In this document: one piece after another, positions 1 through 8,345 of the stretch
Numbering within the stretch: the stretch's first letter is position 1
Layout: the number at the start of each line of letters is the position of its first letter
Source of the DNA: Rheinheimera baltica DSM 14885
Lineage (GTDB): Bacteria; Pseudomonadota; Gammaproteobacteria; Enterobacterales; Alteromonadaceae
DNA length: 64,000 nt
Direction of reading: 5' to 3'
NCBI RefSeq assembly: GCF_000425345.1
Contig: NZ_AUDG01000008.1
Span: forward strand, 62,001 to 126,000
Program-made: the position numbers and the translations under genes
The notes under the pieces: model-generated
The model's input: the letters and a program-made list of their open reading frames with translations, nothing else
Database searches by the model: none
What the model was told of the DNA's origin: nothing

Positions 1-920
1 TGTAATGAAATATTATTTCTGGTTTCTGTTACCTTAGCCGGCAATAAAAGCATTTTTTGCGTTAACCTGTTTAGTTGGACTTCCAATTGGACATGGCATA
101 GATGCGGTGGTATGACGATAGCAAAAGTGTCGTTGCTATATCGCGCAAGTATATGACCATCAGGGATGATTTTTTGCAGCTGACGACTAAGTTCCGCAAT
201 GATATCTGACAAAAAAAGTACAGGTTTTACGCCATCGGCGTTCAAAAGTTGATTGAACTTCAGTAATAGCAAAGCAAATGTTGGATTTTGATTGTTACTA
301 AAACTAGCACAGGTGTGCAGATACTCACTTAAGGTATTTCGGTTAATTAAGCCAGTCTGATTATCACGAAGGCTGCCGCTTTGTGTATCTCCGGCTGTTT
401 GGGTCAATGAACAAAGTTCCCGTCCTATAAGCAGATAACTGGGTGGCGTTTGCTGAAGTCGTGTTATCGCGACTGATAGCATTGAGCTCGCTTCACTATT
501 TGCTGTCTTCAACCAGGCTTCTCCGTGCCAGTTTGCGGTTAAATTAAGTTTTGGTAACAGTAATTGCGAGCCGTCTTTATCTAAATATAACGGTAATCTT
601 TTAGCTGGCGTAACTGCAGTACCGCAATATGTGGCAAGCCGTGGGTTAATATAAATAGGCAACAAATTTTGATCTAAGATAGCAATTGCATCATCTGAAT
701 GTTGCAAGAAGCCTTGTAGAGTTTGCTGTTGTTCTATAACTAGCTGATTACGATGCTGTAATTTTCGGTTGTATAACGTTAACGACAACACCAGAATGAT
801 GAGTACAGCAAATGGTAAGCTTGTATACACATCGAAATCAACGGCATCGGCAAAAGAAGGTACAGAAAAAAAAGAAGCAGCAATAAGCAACCAACGTGAC
901 AGTGGCATAGTGAACGACAT
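1..920 (-). CDS. PAS/degenerate-GGDEF signalling protein, 3' end cut by window edge
   Basis: This reading frame is open from an ATG at 920 to the left edge (306 codons), so the gene continues outside the window. The N-terminus looks like a signal peptide (about 1-25), followed by a membrane segment (about 36-50) and a PAS-like stretch (about 67-100). A GGDEF-type domain begins near RDNQTGLINRNTL (185-197). Its signature position reads ARYSNDTFAIVI (259-270), so the GGDEF residues are lost and cyclase activity is unlikely. Proteins of this build usually continue into an EAL phosphodiesterase domain, which would lie outside the window. An upstream in-frame ATG at 924 belongs to another frame that stops early. 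No clear SD is visible. Role: inferred c-di-GMP signalling at the inner membrane. Confidence 0.75.
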   Translation of the reverse strand, partial: MSFTMPLSRWLLIAASFFSVPSFADAVDFDVYTSLPFAVLIILVLSLTLYNRKLQHRNQLVIEQQQTLQGFLQHSDDAIAILDQNLLPIYINPRLATYCGTAVTPAKRLPLYLDKDGSQLLLPKLNLTANWHGEAWLKTANSEASSMLSVAITRLQQTPPSYLLIGRELCSLTQTAGDTQSGSLRDNQTGLINRNTLSEYLHTCASFSNNQNPTFALLLLKFNQLLNADGVKPVLFLSDIIAELSRQLQKIIPDGHILARYSNDTFAIVIPPHLCHVQLEVQLNRLTQKMLLLPAKVTETRNNISL

Positions 921-946
921 CCATGTTATCTAGTTCAACGCCTTTA

Positions 947-976
947 AATATAGTTGTACTGAATGCTTTTATGCAA
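947..976 (-). promoter_or_regulatory. Candidate sigma70 promoter for the GGDEF-type gene
   Basis: On the minus strand a TTGCAT (-35) is followed after 18 bases by TATATT (-10). Transcription would start about 20 bases before the ATG at 920. The match is by eye only. Confidence 0.4.
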
Positions 977-992
977 ATAAGATATTAGCGTT

Positions 993-1460
993 TCAAGCTC
1001 TCGCGCCAGCATAATCCAGCTGACGCCATGATTCGTATACAAAAACAGCAACAGCATTGGATAAATTCATTGAACGGCTATTTGCTGTCATAGGGATCCT
1101 TAGCCAATGAGGCTGTGGTAATTGTTGCAGCACTTCTAAAGGTAAACCACGGCTTTCAGGGCCAAAAATCAGTGCGTCTCCTGCAGTGTAGAGTACATCA
1201 CTATGTTTAGTGTGGCCTTTAGTTGTACAGGCAAACATTCTGCTTGGTGCCACGTTGGTAACAAAGTCGTCAAAACTCTTATGTCGTTGTACCTGAGCAA
1301 ATTCATGATAGTCTAGTCCGGCACGTTTAATGCGTTTGTCGTCCCATGCAAACCCTAGCGGCTCGATTAAATGTAGCATGTAGCCAGTATTGGCGCATAA
1401 ACGGATAATATTTCCGGTGTTGGGCGGTATTTCAGGTTCAAACAAGACAACATGCAGCAT
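993..1460 (-). CDS. trmL: tRNA (cytidine(34)-2'-O)-methyltransferase TrmL
   Basis: SPOUT-class methyltransferase that 2'-O-methylates the wobble base of tRNA-Leu isoacceptors, with SAM as donor. The protein follows E. coli TrmL almost throughout: [21 protein letters not shown] near the N-terminus, the FGPESRGLP knot loop, and the [15 protein letters not shown]-type SAM-binding knot at the end (here [10 protein letters not shown]). The start is taken at Met10 of the longest frame because GGAG lies 5 bases upstream and E. coli TrmL starts there; the length of 155 aa fits the family. It sits alone between the GGDEF-type gene and the lysophospholipase on the same strand. Confidence 0.95.
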   Translation of the reverse strand: MLHVVLFEPEIPPNTGNIIRLCANTGYMLHLIEPLGFAWDDKRIKRAGLDYHEFAQVQRHKSFDDFVTNVAPSRMFACTTKGHTKHSDVLYTAGDALIFGPESRGLPLEVLQQLPQPHWLRIPMTANSRSMNLSNAVAVFVYESWRQLDYAGARA

Positions 1461-1505
1461 AAAAACTCCAAAGTGATGAAGGTGCATTGTAACAAATCAC
1501 TTAGC

Positions 1506-2510
1506 CTAAGACAGCTGTGCCAGAAAGCTATTGATAGCGTTTATTGCGTCATGACGAATGTTGTCTTGTTCCATAAATATTTCGTGCTTGGCATCCTGAA
1601 GGGTAACTTTATGGTGCAAAACTTCTGGATGTAGTTGTTCAAACCATTTATTTTGTGCGTAATTACTCACTACTTTATCAGCTCCCGCTTGCAAAATGAG
1701 TACCGGCAGGTGCCAATTTCCTGCCTCACGTTGTAGTTGCCGCATGGCGTGAACAGCAGCATAGACCCAGGTTGAAGTAACACCACCAAGACGTGATTTT
1801 GGCTGTTCCCGATACAGTTGCTGTGTCCAGTGATAGCGTGCTTCACAGTTGGTCAGCGGGTTGTTGGCAAACGCTTTTTCCGTGTAATCAGCTTGCCCCG
1901 GAAAGTACCATGATTGCTGACTTATATTTCTGTTTATTGCACCAAATGCGAGCGCTAGGCTTTCTGCAAGGCTTGCTGGCACAAGACCGGTATAAATACC
2001 GAACATTGGTGAGGCCAATATGGCGGCACAAAAAGGGTGAGGGTGCGTTTGCAGGTACCCTGCCAGTATGGCGCAGCCCATAGAATGGCCCAAAGCAATG
2101 TGGTTTTGGTGCTCACTTGGCAACACGACCTGATGGATAAACTGGGCAAAATCCTGTTGATACACGCTAAAGTCGCTGACATAGCCTTTATCAGGGTTTG
2201 CCAGTTCACGTTGTGACAAGCCTTGACCACGATGATCCATAATAAACACGCTGTAACCTGCGTGAACTAGCTCGGCACTGAGCTCTGCATATTTTTGTGC
2301 CATTTCCATACGACCACTGCTAATGACTATGGCGTTACGTGCATTGGGTACCCGATAAAAATAGTATTGCAAAGTTAGCCTGTCAGCACTTATAAGCACA
2401 CCGCTTTGCATGCTCTGCCAAAATAGTTTTAGATCGGTTTGCCAATGACCGGCGATATCGCTATCGCCTAATCGTGCACTAATTGGCTGAAATACAGCAG
2501 AACTTTTCAT
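1506..2510 (-). CDS. pldB: Lysophospholipase / monoacylglycerol lipase-type alpha/beta hydrolase (PldB family)
   Basis: A 334-aa alpha/beta hydrolase of the PldB (lysophospholipase L2) family, which removes the remaining acyl chain from lysophospholipids at the inner membrane. The nucleophile elbow GHSMG is at 141-145 (Ser143). An acid residue is expected in LQAGADKVVS, and the catalytic His in DAKHEIFMEQD near the C-terminus. The motif MDHRGQGLS (91-99) is typical of this family. No signal peptide is seen. It is followed 45 bp later by trmL and preceded by cpxA on the same strand, so readthrough from cpxRA is possible. The substrate is inferred from the family; a monoglyceride lipase is the main alternative. 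Confidence 0.8.
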   Translation of the reverse strand: MKSSAVFQPISARLGDSDIAGHWQTDLKLFWQSMQSGVLISADRLTLQYYFYRVPNARNAIVISSGRMEMAQKYAELSAELVHAGYSVFIMDHRGQGLSQRELANPDKGYVSDFSVYQQDFAQFIHQVVLPSEHQNHIALGHSMGCAILAGYLQTHPHPFCAAILASPMFGIYTGLVPASLAESLALAFGAINRNISQQSWYFPGQADYTEKAFANNPLTNCEARYHWTQQLYREQPKSRLGGVTSTWVYAAVHAMRQLQREAGNWHLPVLILQAGADKVVSNYAQNKWFEQLHPEVLHHKVTLQDAKHEIFMEQDNIRHDAINAINSFLAQLS

Positions 2511-2544
2511 AAAAGCTTAAACCTGAGCGGGCTAATTGTTCGGG

Positions 2545-3909
2545 CTAGTTTACTGGTAACTGTAAACTGATACAAAGCCCACCTTTGTCAAGATTGCTTG
2601 CATTCACCTTTCCTCCATGCTGGCGAATAATTTGCGCCACAATGGCAAGCCCAAGCCCTGTTCCGCCTGCTTCGGGAGTACGGCTATCAGATACCCGATA
2701 GAAGGGTTCAAAAATAGCGTGCAGTTGCTCTTGCGCAATTCCTGCCCCTTGATCGCAAATTGTGATATCTAACACTTGCCCGTGCTGTTGTAGCAGACAA
2801 CTGATAATACTTTGTACTGGACTATATTTAATTGCATTTCGCAACACATTCTCTATTGCTCTTGCCAGTAAGCGACTGTCAGCACTAATCGTTATAGGTG
2901 TTGTTGTCTTCAACACAATACTTTGCTGTTTCGCATCGGCTTCCACCTGATTAACATCAATTATTTCAGCGAGTAACTCAGTTAAATCAAACCGTTGTTT
3001 ATCTAATTGATATTGTCCTGCATCCAGCTTACTAAAGGTTAATAGCTCATCGAGCATCGAATCTAGCCGATCTAACTCTTGCTTTAGTCTGGGCATTTGC
3101 GTCAGGGTTTGTTGTCTTTCGGTTAATCCCAACGCAAGTTGGGCACGTGCAAGCGGAGATCTTAGCTCATGTGAAATATCGCGCAGCAAACGCTGCTGGT
3201 TAGTCAGTAGCGTACTGATGCGCTCCGCCATAGTGTTGAAGCTAATGCCAAGTTGTCCCAGCTCGTCTTTACGCTTGCTTAGATGGGTTACTCGGCTGTC
3301 AAGTTTACCGTCGGCTAGCTGTAGCGTGCTTTGCAATAGCTCTCGCAGAGGCCGCGAAATTGATACCGCAAGAACAAAACTTGCAACGGCAGAAATAACA
3401 AGCGTAATAAGCAACAGAACATGCTGGGGTATTTGGTTTAATCGCCACCAGGGCTGAGGCGGGCGTTGGCGTTTTTGATACAAGGCTACGTTATCAGTTC
3501 CCACTTTAAGCATAAATGGACCGGCAAGCGATGTATTATGGTGTTTCAGCCAGCGAGGCCTGGAAAGCAGCGACAACTCGGTGAGCCAGTGTTGATCAAA
3601 ATCTGCTGGTAGCAGTTCAGGTGTCAACACCGTATTGTTATCGGCATTGACTAACAACCAACGTTCCGGTTGAGCTTGTTGTAGTTTGGCGAGCAATTCA
3701 CCAGTGCTTTTGCTTCTGGAAAATGGCTGAATTTGATGCTGCAGTTGTTCAATAATACTATGTGGCAGACGGCGTATTTCTGTTTGCTCTACCAAGGTAC
3801 GAGACAATGCCAGAGTGCCAAATACCGCAATAAGTAGTACCAGCCAAAACCAGAGAAATATTCTGCCAGCCAGATAGTGAAATGGATTTAGCCGTAATAA
3901 CCAGTTCAT
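2545..3909 (-). CDS. cpxA: Envelope-stress sensor histidine kinase CpxA
   Basis: A 454-aa inner-membrane kinase. TM1 is at about 16-36, a periplasmic sensor at about 37-160, TM2 at about 163-184, followed by a HAMP linker. The HisKA box LLRDISHELRSPLARAQL has phospho-acceptor His247. The HATPase_c part shows NVLRNAIKY, DQGAGI and GGTGLGLAI. The H-box spelling is close to E. coli CpxA. The gene overlaps cpxR by 4 bases (ATGA), so the two are translationally coupled. It should phosphorylate and dephosphorylate CpxR in response to misfolded envelope proteins. The neighbouring cpxP-like gene and the CpxR-type box support this assignment over RstB or a generic kinase. Confidence 0.88.
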   Translation of the reverse strand: MNWLLRLNPFHYLAGRIFLWFWLVLLIAVFGTLALSRTLVEQTEIRRLPHSIIEQLQHQIQPFSRSKSTGELLAKLQQAQPERWLLVNADNNTVLTPELLPADFDQHWLTELSLLSRPRWLKHHNTSLAGPFMLKVGTDNVALYQKRQRPPQPWWRLNQIPQHVLLLITLVISAVASFVLAVSISRPLRELLQSTLQLADGKLDSRVTHLSKRKDELGQLGISFNTMAERISTLLTNQQRLLRDISHELRSPLARAQLALGLTERQQTLTQMPRLKQELDRLDSMLDELLTFSKLDAGQYQLDKQRFDLTELLAEIIDVNQVEADAKQQSIVLKTTTPITISADSRLLARAIENVLRNAIKYSPVQSIISCLLQQHGQVLDITICDQGAGIAQEQLHAIFEPFYRVSDSRTPEAGGTGLGLAIVAQIIRQHGGKVNASNLDKGGLCISLQLPVN

Positions 3910-4601
3910 GCATCCCCTTGAATAAATAGATAACCCGTACCACGCAAGGTTTGAATTTTCTCATGGCTGCTGTAGGGGGCAATTTTCTTGCGAATATTGC
4001 TGATATGCATATCCAGACTTCGGTCGTACATTTGCAGCCTTTTCCCCAGCACAGCCCGGCTTAATTCATCTTTGCTAACAACGTCGCCGGCCCGACGCAT
4101 TAACATTTCCAATAATTGAAATTCGGTAGCAGTCAGGTTGATCACTTCATCGTTACAGCATAGTTGGCGATTATGTGGGTTGAGTACTAGCTCATTTAAA
4201 TGCAGTACGCTATTTAGGTCCGCCGGTTGCTCTCGGGTAAGCTCCACTCGGCGCAGTATCGCTTTAATACGTGCAACTAATTCTCTGGGGTTAAACGGCT
4301 TTGCGAGATAATCATCTGCACCCAGTTCAAGCCCGACTATTCGGTCAACTTCATCCCCCCGGGCTGTCAACATCAATACTGGGCAGTAATTGTTTACACG
4401 CAATGTTTTAAGCACACTCAAGCCGTCCATACCCGGTAACATGATATCGAGCAGGATAAGTTCGAACGCTCCGTTTTGAGCTAGCTCCAGACCATGTTTC
4501 CCATCATGGGCGGCAGTAAACTGGTACCCATCGAGTGCGAGATATTGTGCCACCAAGTCGCATAGGCCAGTGTCGTCATCTATCATCAGAATTGCAGGCA
4601 T
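3906..4601 (-). CDS. cpxR: Envelope-stress response regulator CpxR
   Basis: OmpR/PhoB-class regulator of 231 aa with a receiver domain (phospho-acceptor Asp52 in LILLDIMLPGMDG, acidic patch IDDD) and a C-terminal winged helix. The stretch AVLGKRLQMYDRSLDMHISN resembles E. coli CpxR closely. The start is set at the ATG at 4601: AGGAG lies 5 bases upstream, whereas the in-frame GTG at 4607 overlaps that SD. The stop overlaps the cpxA start. The promoter region faces the cpxP-like gene and contains TTTAC/GTAAA half-sites, consistent with the autoregulation known for Cpx systems. Confidence 0.9.
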   Translation of the reverse strand: MPAILMIDDDTGLCDLVAQYLALDGYQFTAAHDGKHGLELAQNGAFELILLDIMLPGMDGLSVLKTLRVNNYCPVLMLTARGDEVDRIVGLELGADDYLAKPFNPRELVARIKAILRRVELTREQPADLNSVLHLNELVLNPHNRQLCCNDEVINLTATEFQLLEMLMRRAGDVVSKDELSRAVLGKRLQMYDRSLDMHISNIRKKIAPYSSHEKIQTLRGTGYLFIQGDA

Positions 4602-4655
4602 AACCACTCCTTATTTACGCTAAGTTTACCCAATGTCTGTGCGCAGCAATACACC

Positions 4656-4671
4656 TTTACGGAATCTTTAC
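4656..4671. promoter_or_regulatory. CpxR-type binding box between cpxR and the cpxP-like gene
   Basis: On the minus strand the site reads GTAAAGATTCCGTAAA: two GTAA half-sites with seven bases between, matching the published E. coli form GTAA-N6/7-GTAA. A further TTTAC half-site is at 4625-4629. The divergent position, with cpxR starting at 4601 and the cpxP-like gene at 4738, lets one box serve both genes. Confidence 0.6.
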
Positions 4672-4737
4672 CTGGCCTTTGCGCTGCTTTGCAATTGATC
4701 TTTTATCCTTAAGTTGTCTAAACAGAGGGAGTATCTT

Positions 4738-5190
4738 ATGAAAGTATCTAAGTTAATTTGTGCAGTAAGTTTGATTGTTGCCACGACGTTGTCGGGTGCG
4801 GCTTTGGCGCACGAGCATAAAGGCGGGCGGCATGATGCCCAACCGCACGTTTCGTTAAAGCATATGTTGTCAGGGGTAGAACTGACAGATAGCCAGCGTG
4901 AACAAATTAAACAATTGCTGCAACAGCATCGTCAGGAGGTTAAGCCACAGCAGCAAGAACTCGCAGCTCATCAGGCACTTCAACGTTTATTACTTGAAGA
5001 GCAATATGATGAGCTAGCTGCACGGGAATTGTTGCAGCAACTTCAGCAACAGCAAGTTGAAAAGCGTCTGGCGACATTTAAACTGCAACATCAAATAGTG
5101 CAGTTGTTAACCGAAGAACAGCAAGAGCAACTAAAACAAAAGCAAATACGCAGGCAGAATAAAACTCAGCGGCAACACGAAACTTCTTAG
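4738..5190 (+). CDS. cpxP: CpxP/Spy-family periplasmic LTXXQ protein
   Basis: A 150-aa secreted protein with an N-terminal signal peptide (about 1-24, ending ALA). The mature part is Gln/Glu-rich, all-helical and His-rich at its start (HEHKGGRHDAQPH). It carries two LTxxQ motifs: LTDSQREQI and LTEEQQEQL. In E. coli such proteins (CpxP, Spy) act as periplasmic chaperone-like dampers; CpxP inhibits CpxA. The ATG at 4738 is chosen for the GGGAG six bases upstream and because it leaves a clean signal peptide. The gene is divergent from cpxRA and shares the CpxR-type box. The exact CpxP versus Spy assignment rests on location. Confidence 0.8.
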   Translation: MKVSKLICAVSLIVATTLSGAALAHEHKGGRHDAQPHVSLKHMLSGVELTDSQREQIKQLLQQHRQEVKPQQQELAAHQALQRLLLEEQYDELAARELLQQLQQQQVEKRLATFKLQHQIVQLLTEEQQEQLKQKQIRRQNKTQRQHETS

Positions 5191-5196
5191 TCGCCA

Positions 5197-5219
5197 AATA
5201 GCGGGCCTAGCCCGCTATT
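5197..5219. terminator. Strong hairpin shared by convergent cpxP-like gene and glnG
   Basis: A perfect 10-bp stem (AATAGCGGGC / GCCCGCTATT) with a 3-base CTA loop lies between the two convergent genes and overlaps the glnG stop codon. No long T-run follows on either side, so termination efficiency is uncertain. Confidence 0.55.
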
Positions 5220-6624
5220 CTATATCCAGCTCTTTAAGTTTACGAGTGAGTGTATTTCGGCCCCAGCCTAGCCGTTTAGCCGCTTCTTGCTTGTGGCCAT
5301 GTGTAAACTTCAGCGCTTGTTCCAGCACGGTGCGTTCAAACTCTGGGCCTGCCTCAGCTAAGATGTTTTCTTCGCCGGTATTGAGCTTATGGCTGACCCA
5401 TAACGCCAGCAAATCTTGCCAGCTCCCAGCGCGGCCGTTAGCAGGCATGGGCGTGGATTTCGGTGGTGCAGTAAGCTCAGGAGGAAGGTCTGTAACCAGA
5501 ATGTGTTTCCCGCTTGCCATAACCGTAAGCCAGCGACAGGTATTTTCCAACTGCCTAACATTTCCGGGCCAATCAAGTTGGCTTAAAAACTGCTCTGCTT
5601 CTTTTGTTAAGGTTTTGGCTTCAACATTTAGCTCTTTGGCGGCCTGAAGCAGAAAATGTTGTGCGAGTTTAGCAATATCTTGCTTGCGCTCTTTTAACTG
5701 TGGTAAATGCACCCTAATCACATTGAGACGGTGAAATAAGTCCTCGCGAAACTTACCTTCACTGACCAGTTGTTCTAAATTTTGGTGCGTAGCGGCGATA
5801 ATACGAACATCAACGCCAATCGCCTGATGTCCACCTACGCGATAAAATTGTCCGTCTGCTAACACGCGTAACAAACGTGTTTGCACATCTAATGGCATGT
5901 CGCCAATTTCATCCAAAAACAAAGTGCCGCCATCAGCTTGCTCAAAACGACCTTTGCGCAAGTTATTTGCACCAGTAAAGGCACCCTTTTCATGACCGAA
6001 TAACTCCGACTCAATTAAATCTTTAGGTATTGCAGCCATGTTTAGAGCAATAAAAGGAAGCTCTGCACGCGGGCTATGTTTGTGCAGGGCGCCGGCAACC
6101 AGTTCTTTACCTGTACCTGACTGACCATTGATTAACACGCTGATACTTGAGCGAGCTAAGCGGCCAATAGCCCGAAACACTTCTTGCATTGCAGGAGCTT
6201 CGCCAATAATTTCTGGCGACAGTGTAGGCGCAATGGCTTTTTGTTTTGGCTGGCGGGCTTGTGCATGTTCCAACGCGCGACTGATAATAGCTACCGCATC
6301 GTTGACATCAAAGGGTTTAGGCAGGTACTCGAAAGCTCCGCGTTTGAACGCGTTAACCGCACTATCCAGATCCGAATGTGCTGTCATTATAATGACAGGA
6401 AGTTCAGGCGCCAGTTGCTGTAACTTGGTGAGTAATGCCATGCCATCAGTGCCGGGCATACGAATGTCTGAAACTACTACTGCCGGTTGATCATATTCCA
6501 GTCGCTGTAACATTAAATCCGCTGACGCATAGCTCTCACATAAAATATCCGCTCGTGCCAGTGCTTTTTCCAAAACCCAGCGGATAGAATTGTCGTCATC
6601 GATAATCCAAACGGTATGACTCAT
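5215..6624 (-). CDS. glnG: Nitrogen regulator NtrC (NR-I), sigma54 activator
   Basis: A 469-aa enhancer-binding protein. The receiver domain has Asp53 in VVSDIRMPGTDG. The AAA+ domain has the Walker A GQSGTGKE, the GAFTGA sigma54-contact loop in GHEKGAFTGAN, and GGTLFLDEIGDM. The C-terminal Fis-type helix-turn-helix reads KQEAAKRLGWGRNTLTRKL. The ATG at 6624 is used because GGAGG lies nine bases upstream and the family starts with a short lead before WIIDDD; an upstream in-frame extension would overlap glnL. It starts 4 bp after the glnL stop. Its own binding boxes are visible at glnL and glnA. Confidence 0.96.
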   Translation of the reverse strand: MSHTVWIIDDDNSIRWVLEKALARADILCESYASADLMLQRLEYDQPAVVVSDIRMPGTDGMALLTKLQQLAPELPVIIMTAHSDLDSAVNAFKRGAFEYLPKPFDVNDAVAIISRALEHAQARQPKQKAIAPTLSPEIIGEAPAMQEVFRAIGRLARSSISVLINGQSGTGKELVAGALHKHSPRAELPFIALNMAAIPKDLIESELFGHEKGAFTGANNLRKGRFEQADGGTLFLDEIGDMPLDVQTRLLRVLADGQFYRVGGHQAIGVDVRIIAATHQNLEQLVSEGKFREDLFHRLNVIRVHLPQLKERKQDIAKLAQHFLLQAAKELNVEAKTLTKEAEQFLSQLDWPGNVRQLENTCRWLTVMASGKHILVTDLPPELTAPPKSTPMPANGRAGSWQDLLALWVSHKLNTGEENILAEAGPEFERTVLEQALKFTHGHKQEAAKRLGWGRNTLTRKLKELDIE

Positions 6625-6628
6625 TAGT

Positions 6629-7705
6629 TCAATCCTCCGTGTCTGCGATTGGCAGATATAAGGTAAATTCGGTGTGGCCTGGCCAACTGTCACAGTCTAT
6701 CCAGCCACCATGTTGATGAATAAGGGTTTGAGCAATCGATAATCCAAGGCCGGTACCACCGGCTTTGCCACTCACCATGGGGTAAAATAAGGTATCTTTA
6801 ATCTCATTTGGAATGCCAGGGCCATTGTCGATAACACGGACTAAAGCCACCAACTTATAGCGTTTGCCATGCAAGGTGTGCTGATGTAAAACGCGGCTTT
6901 GCAAGCTAATGACTGCGTGTTCTGTCTGCTCTAAAGCATATTGTGCGTTACGCACGATGTTAAGCAACGCTTGCTGGAGCAACTCGGGATCAAACGGAAA
7001 GTCAGGAATACTGGGGTCGTAGTCACGGTTAAACTGCACTAAACCGTGATTATCCATTAATGCAAGTTGGCGTACCTGCTCAATCATTTGATGTAAATTA
7101 CTACTGACACGTTGTGCAGGTTTATAGGGGCCAAGTAAACGGTCGACTAAATTTCTCAATCGATCTGCCTGAGCAATGATTAGCTGGGTGTATTCCTTTA
7201 AATCGTCAGGTAAAGACTCTTCCAATAATTGTGCAGCACCGCGCAAGCCACCGAGTGGATTTTTTATTTCATGAGCCAGCCCTCGAATGAGTTCGCGCGC
7301 AGCCAGATGCTGATGTTGTTGCAGGCTTTCTAAACTAATTTTACGCTGCTGGTCGACATGGCGTATTTCAAGTAACAGGTGCTCAGAAGGATTTTCACTA
7401 ATGGTAACTGAAATATCGAGTAATAAATGCCGACCATCGGCAAGCACAGCTTGTACGTCGCTGACACCAAAACCCTGTTTACTGTTTAGTGCGCTGTGAA
7501 AATGTGCCGCCGTTATATCGATATGCTGAAACAGCTCGGGGAAGTATTGCTCTGAAAGCCGTTTTTCACCCAAACTCAACACGGCGCAACAAGCCGTATT
7601 AAAATAACGAATACGTAGTTGAGTATCCAACAGCATAATTGCTGTGGTTAGTTGTTCTGTAATATGCGCATATAATTGCGCTGTTTCAATTGGAGGTTGC
7701 GTCAC
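6629..7705 (-). CDS. glnL: Nitrogen sensor kinase NtrB (NR-II)
   Basis: A 358-aa cytoplasmic kinase with an N-terminal PAS domain (about 10-110) and the H-box RGLAHEIKNPLGGLRGAAQLL (phospho-acceptor His145). The ATPase motifs are NIVRNAQYAL, DNGPGIP and GGTGLGLSIAQ. In enteric bacteria it phosphorylates NtrC when nitrogen is short and, bound by PII, dephosphorylates it. The start is GTG at 7705 with an AGGTGAG upstream. The gene is directly followed by glnG. NtrC-type boxes at 7718-7734 and 7780-7796 sit just upstream, as expected for autoregulation. Confidence 0.95.
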   Translation of the reverse strand: MTQPPIETAQLYAHITEQLTTAIMLLDTQLRIRYFNTACCAVLSLGEKRLSEQYFPELFQHIDITAAHFHSALNSKQGFGVSDVQAVLADGRHLLLDISVTISENPSEHLLLEIRHVDQQRKISLESLQQHQHLAARELIRGLAHEIKNPLGGLRGAAQLLEESLPDDLKEYTQLIIAQADRLRNLVDRLLGPYKPAQRVSSNLHQMIEQVRQLALMDNHGLVQFNRDYDPSIPDFPFDPELLQQALLNIVRNAQYALEQTEHAVISLQSRVLHQHTLHGKRYKLVALVRVIDNGPGIPNEIKDTLFYPMVSGKAGGTGLGLSIAQTLIHQHGGWIDCDSWPGHTEFTLYLPIADTED

Positions 7706-7717
7706 TGTCTCACCTTT

Positions 7718-7734
7718 TGCACCAAGTTGGTGCG
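7718..7734. promoter_or_regulatory. NtrC-type box upstream of glnL
   Basis: TGCACCAAGTTGGTGCG matches the known NtrC dyad (TGCACC-N5-GGTGCA) with one end base changed. It ends 13 bases before the glnL start codon, so bound NtrC would lie close to or downstream of a local transcription start. This fits a repressing site like that at the E. coli glnL promoter. Confidence 0.75.
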
Positions 7735-7779
7735 CATGGTGAGCAGTGTAATTCAGTTTAGGCTGAATTGCATGGCATA

Positions 7780-7796
7780 CGCACTAATTTGGTGAG
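7780..7796. promoter_or_regulatory. Second, weaker NtrC-type box overlapping the DUF4124 gene end
   Basis: CGCACTAATTTGGTGAG keeps the core GCACT/GGTG half-sites of the NtrC dyad. Its centre is 62 bases from the box at 7718-7734, and it covers the stop codon of the DUF4124 gene. A perfect 7-bp inverted repeat (AATTCAG/CTGAATT) lies between the two boxes. Confidence 0.5.
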
Positions 7797-8302
7797 ATTA
7801 CCGAGGTTCTATGCAAATAGAAGGTCGTTACAGGACTTGTTGCAATAAGCTTGCCGTTTTGATCAAAAAGCTCCATTTGTAGTTTATGCTCGCCACGCTC
7901 CACATCTCGCAGAATAAAAACAGCATTGCTTTGTGGCTCAGCCTGGGCGACACCATCAACAAGCAAGCGTACACGCAAACCACGTTCAAACATTGGGCTA
8001 ATTTTACCCGTTACGTAAACTGAACCCGTATTATCTCGCACGGTTGCTTGTTCTTCTGGTTGAGCAATTTCAACAGTGAATGGCTCTTTTACTGGTTGTT
8101 TTTTTCCAGGTAGTGTTGCATCGGTAGAAGCCATGACGTTTGCACGACTTGATAAAGAGACTTCTTCAGCGCCAGCCTGTGGGCTATCAGAAAAAACCAT
8201 AACACCGTTAGCATCCCTGGTAACAAATACTTTTTTTGCTTCTTGCGCCTGAGCACAAGGTATAGCTAGTAAAAATATTAAAATAAACAATACTTTATTC
8301 AT
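7784..8302 (-). CDS. DUF4124-type secreted protein of the gln cluster
   Basis: A 172-aa protein with a clear signal peptide (about 1-19, ending AQA). The N-terminal part KKVFVTRDANGVMVFSDSP resembles DUF4124, a small beta-rich domain of unknown function. The C-terminal half (about 75-165: PFTVEIAQPEEQATVRDNTGSV... and LRDVERGEHKLQMEL) looks like an immunoglobulin/fibronectin-like fold. A gene of this type between glnA and glnL is, from memory, common in marine gammaproteobacteria, but its role is unknown. It has a TATAAT promoter just after the glnA terminator and may share a transcript with glnLG. Periplasmic location is inferred. Confidence 0.75.
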   Translation of the reverse strand: MNKVLFILIFLLAIPCAQAQEAKKVFVTRDANGVMVFSDSPQAGAEEVSLSSRANVMASTDATLPGKKQPVKEPFTVEIAQPEEQATVRDNTGSVYVTGKISPMFERGLRVRLLVDGVAQAEPQSNAVFILRDVERGEHKLQMELFDQNGKLIATSPVTTFYLHRTSVISPN

Positions 8303-8345
8303 GCACTTATCCGTTTACGCGTTATTTTATTATTGTTATTCCATA

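Noticed and set aside
6625-6693. N-terminal extension of glnG
   Set aside because: It overlaps glnL and is absent from NtrC proteins; GGAGG marks the ATG at 6624.
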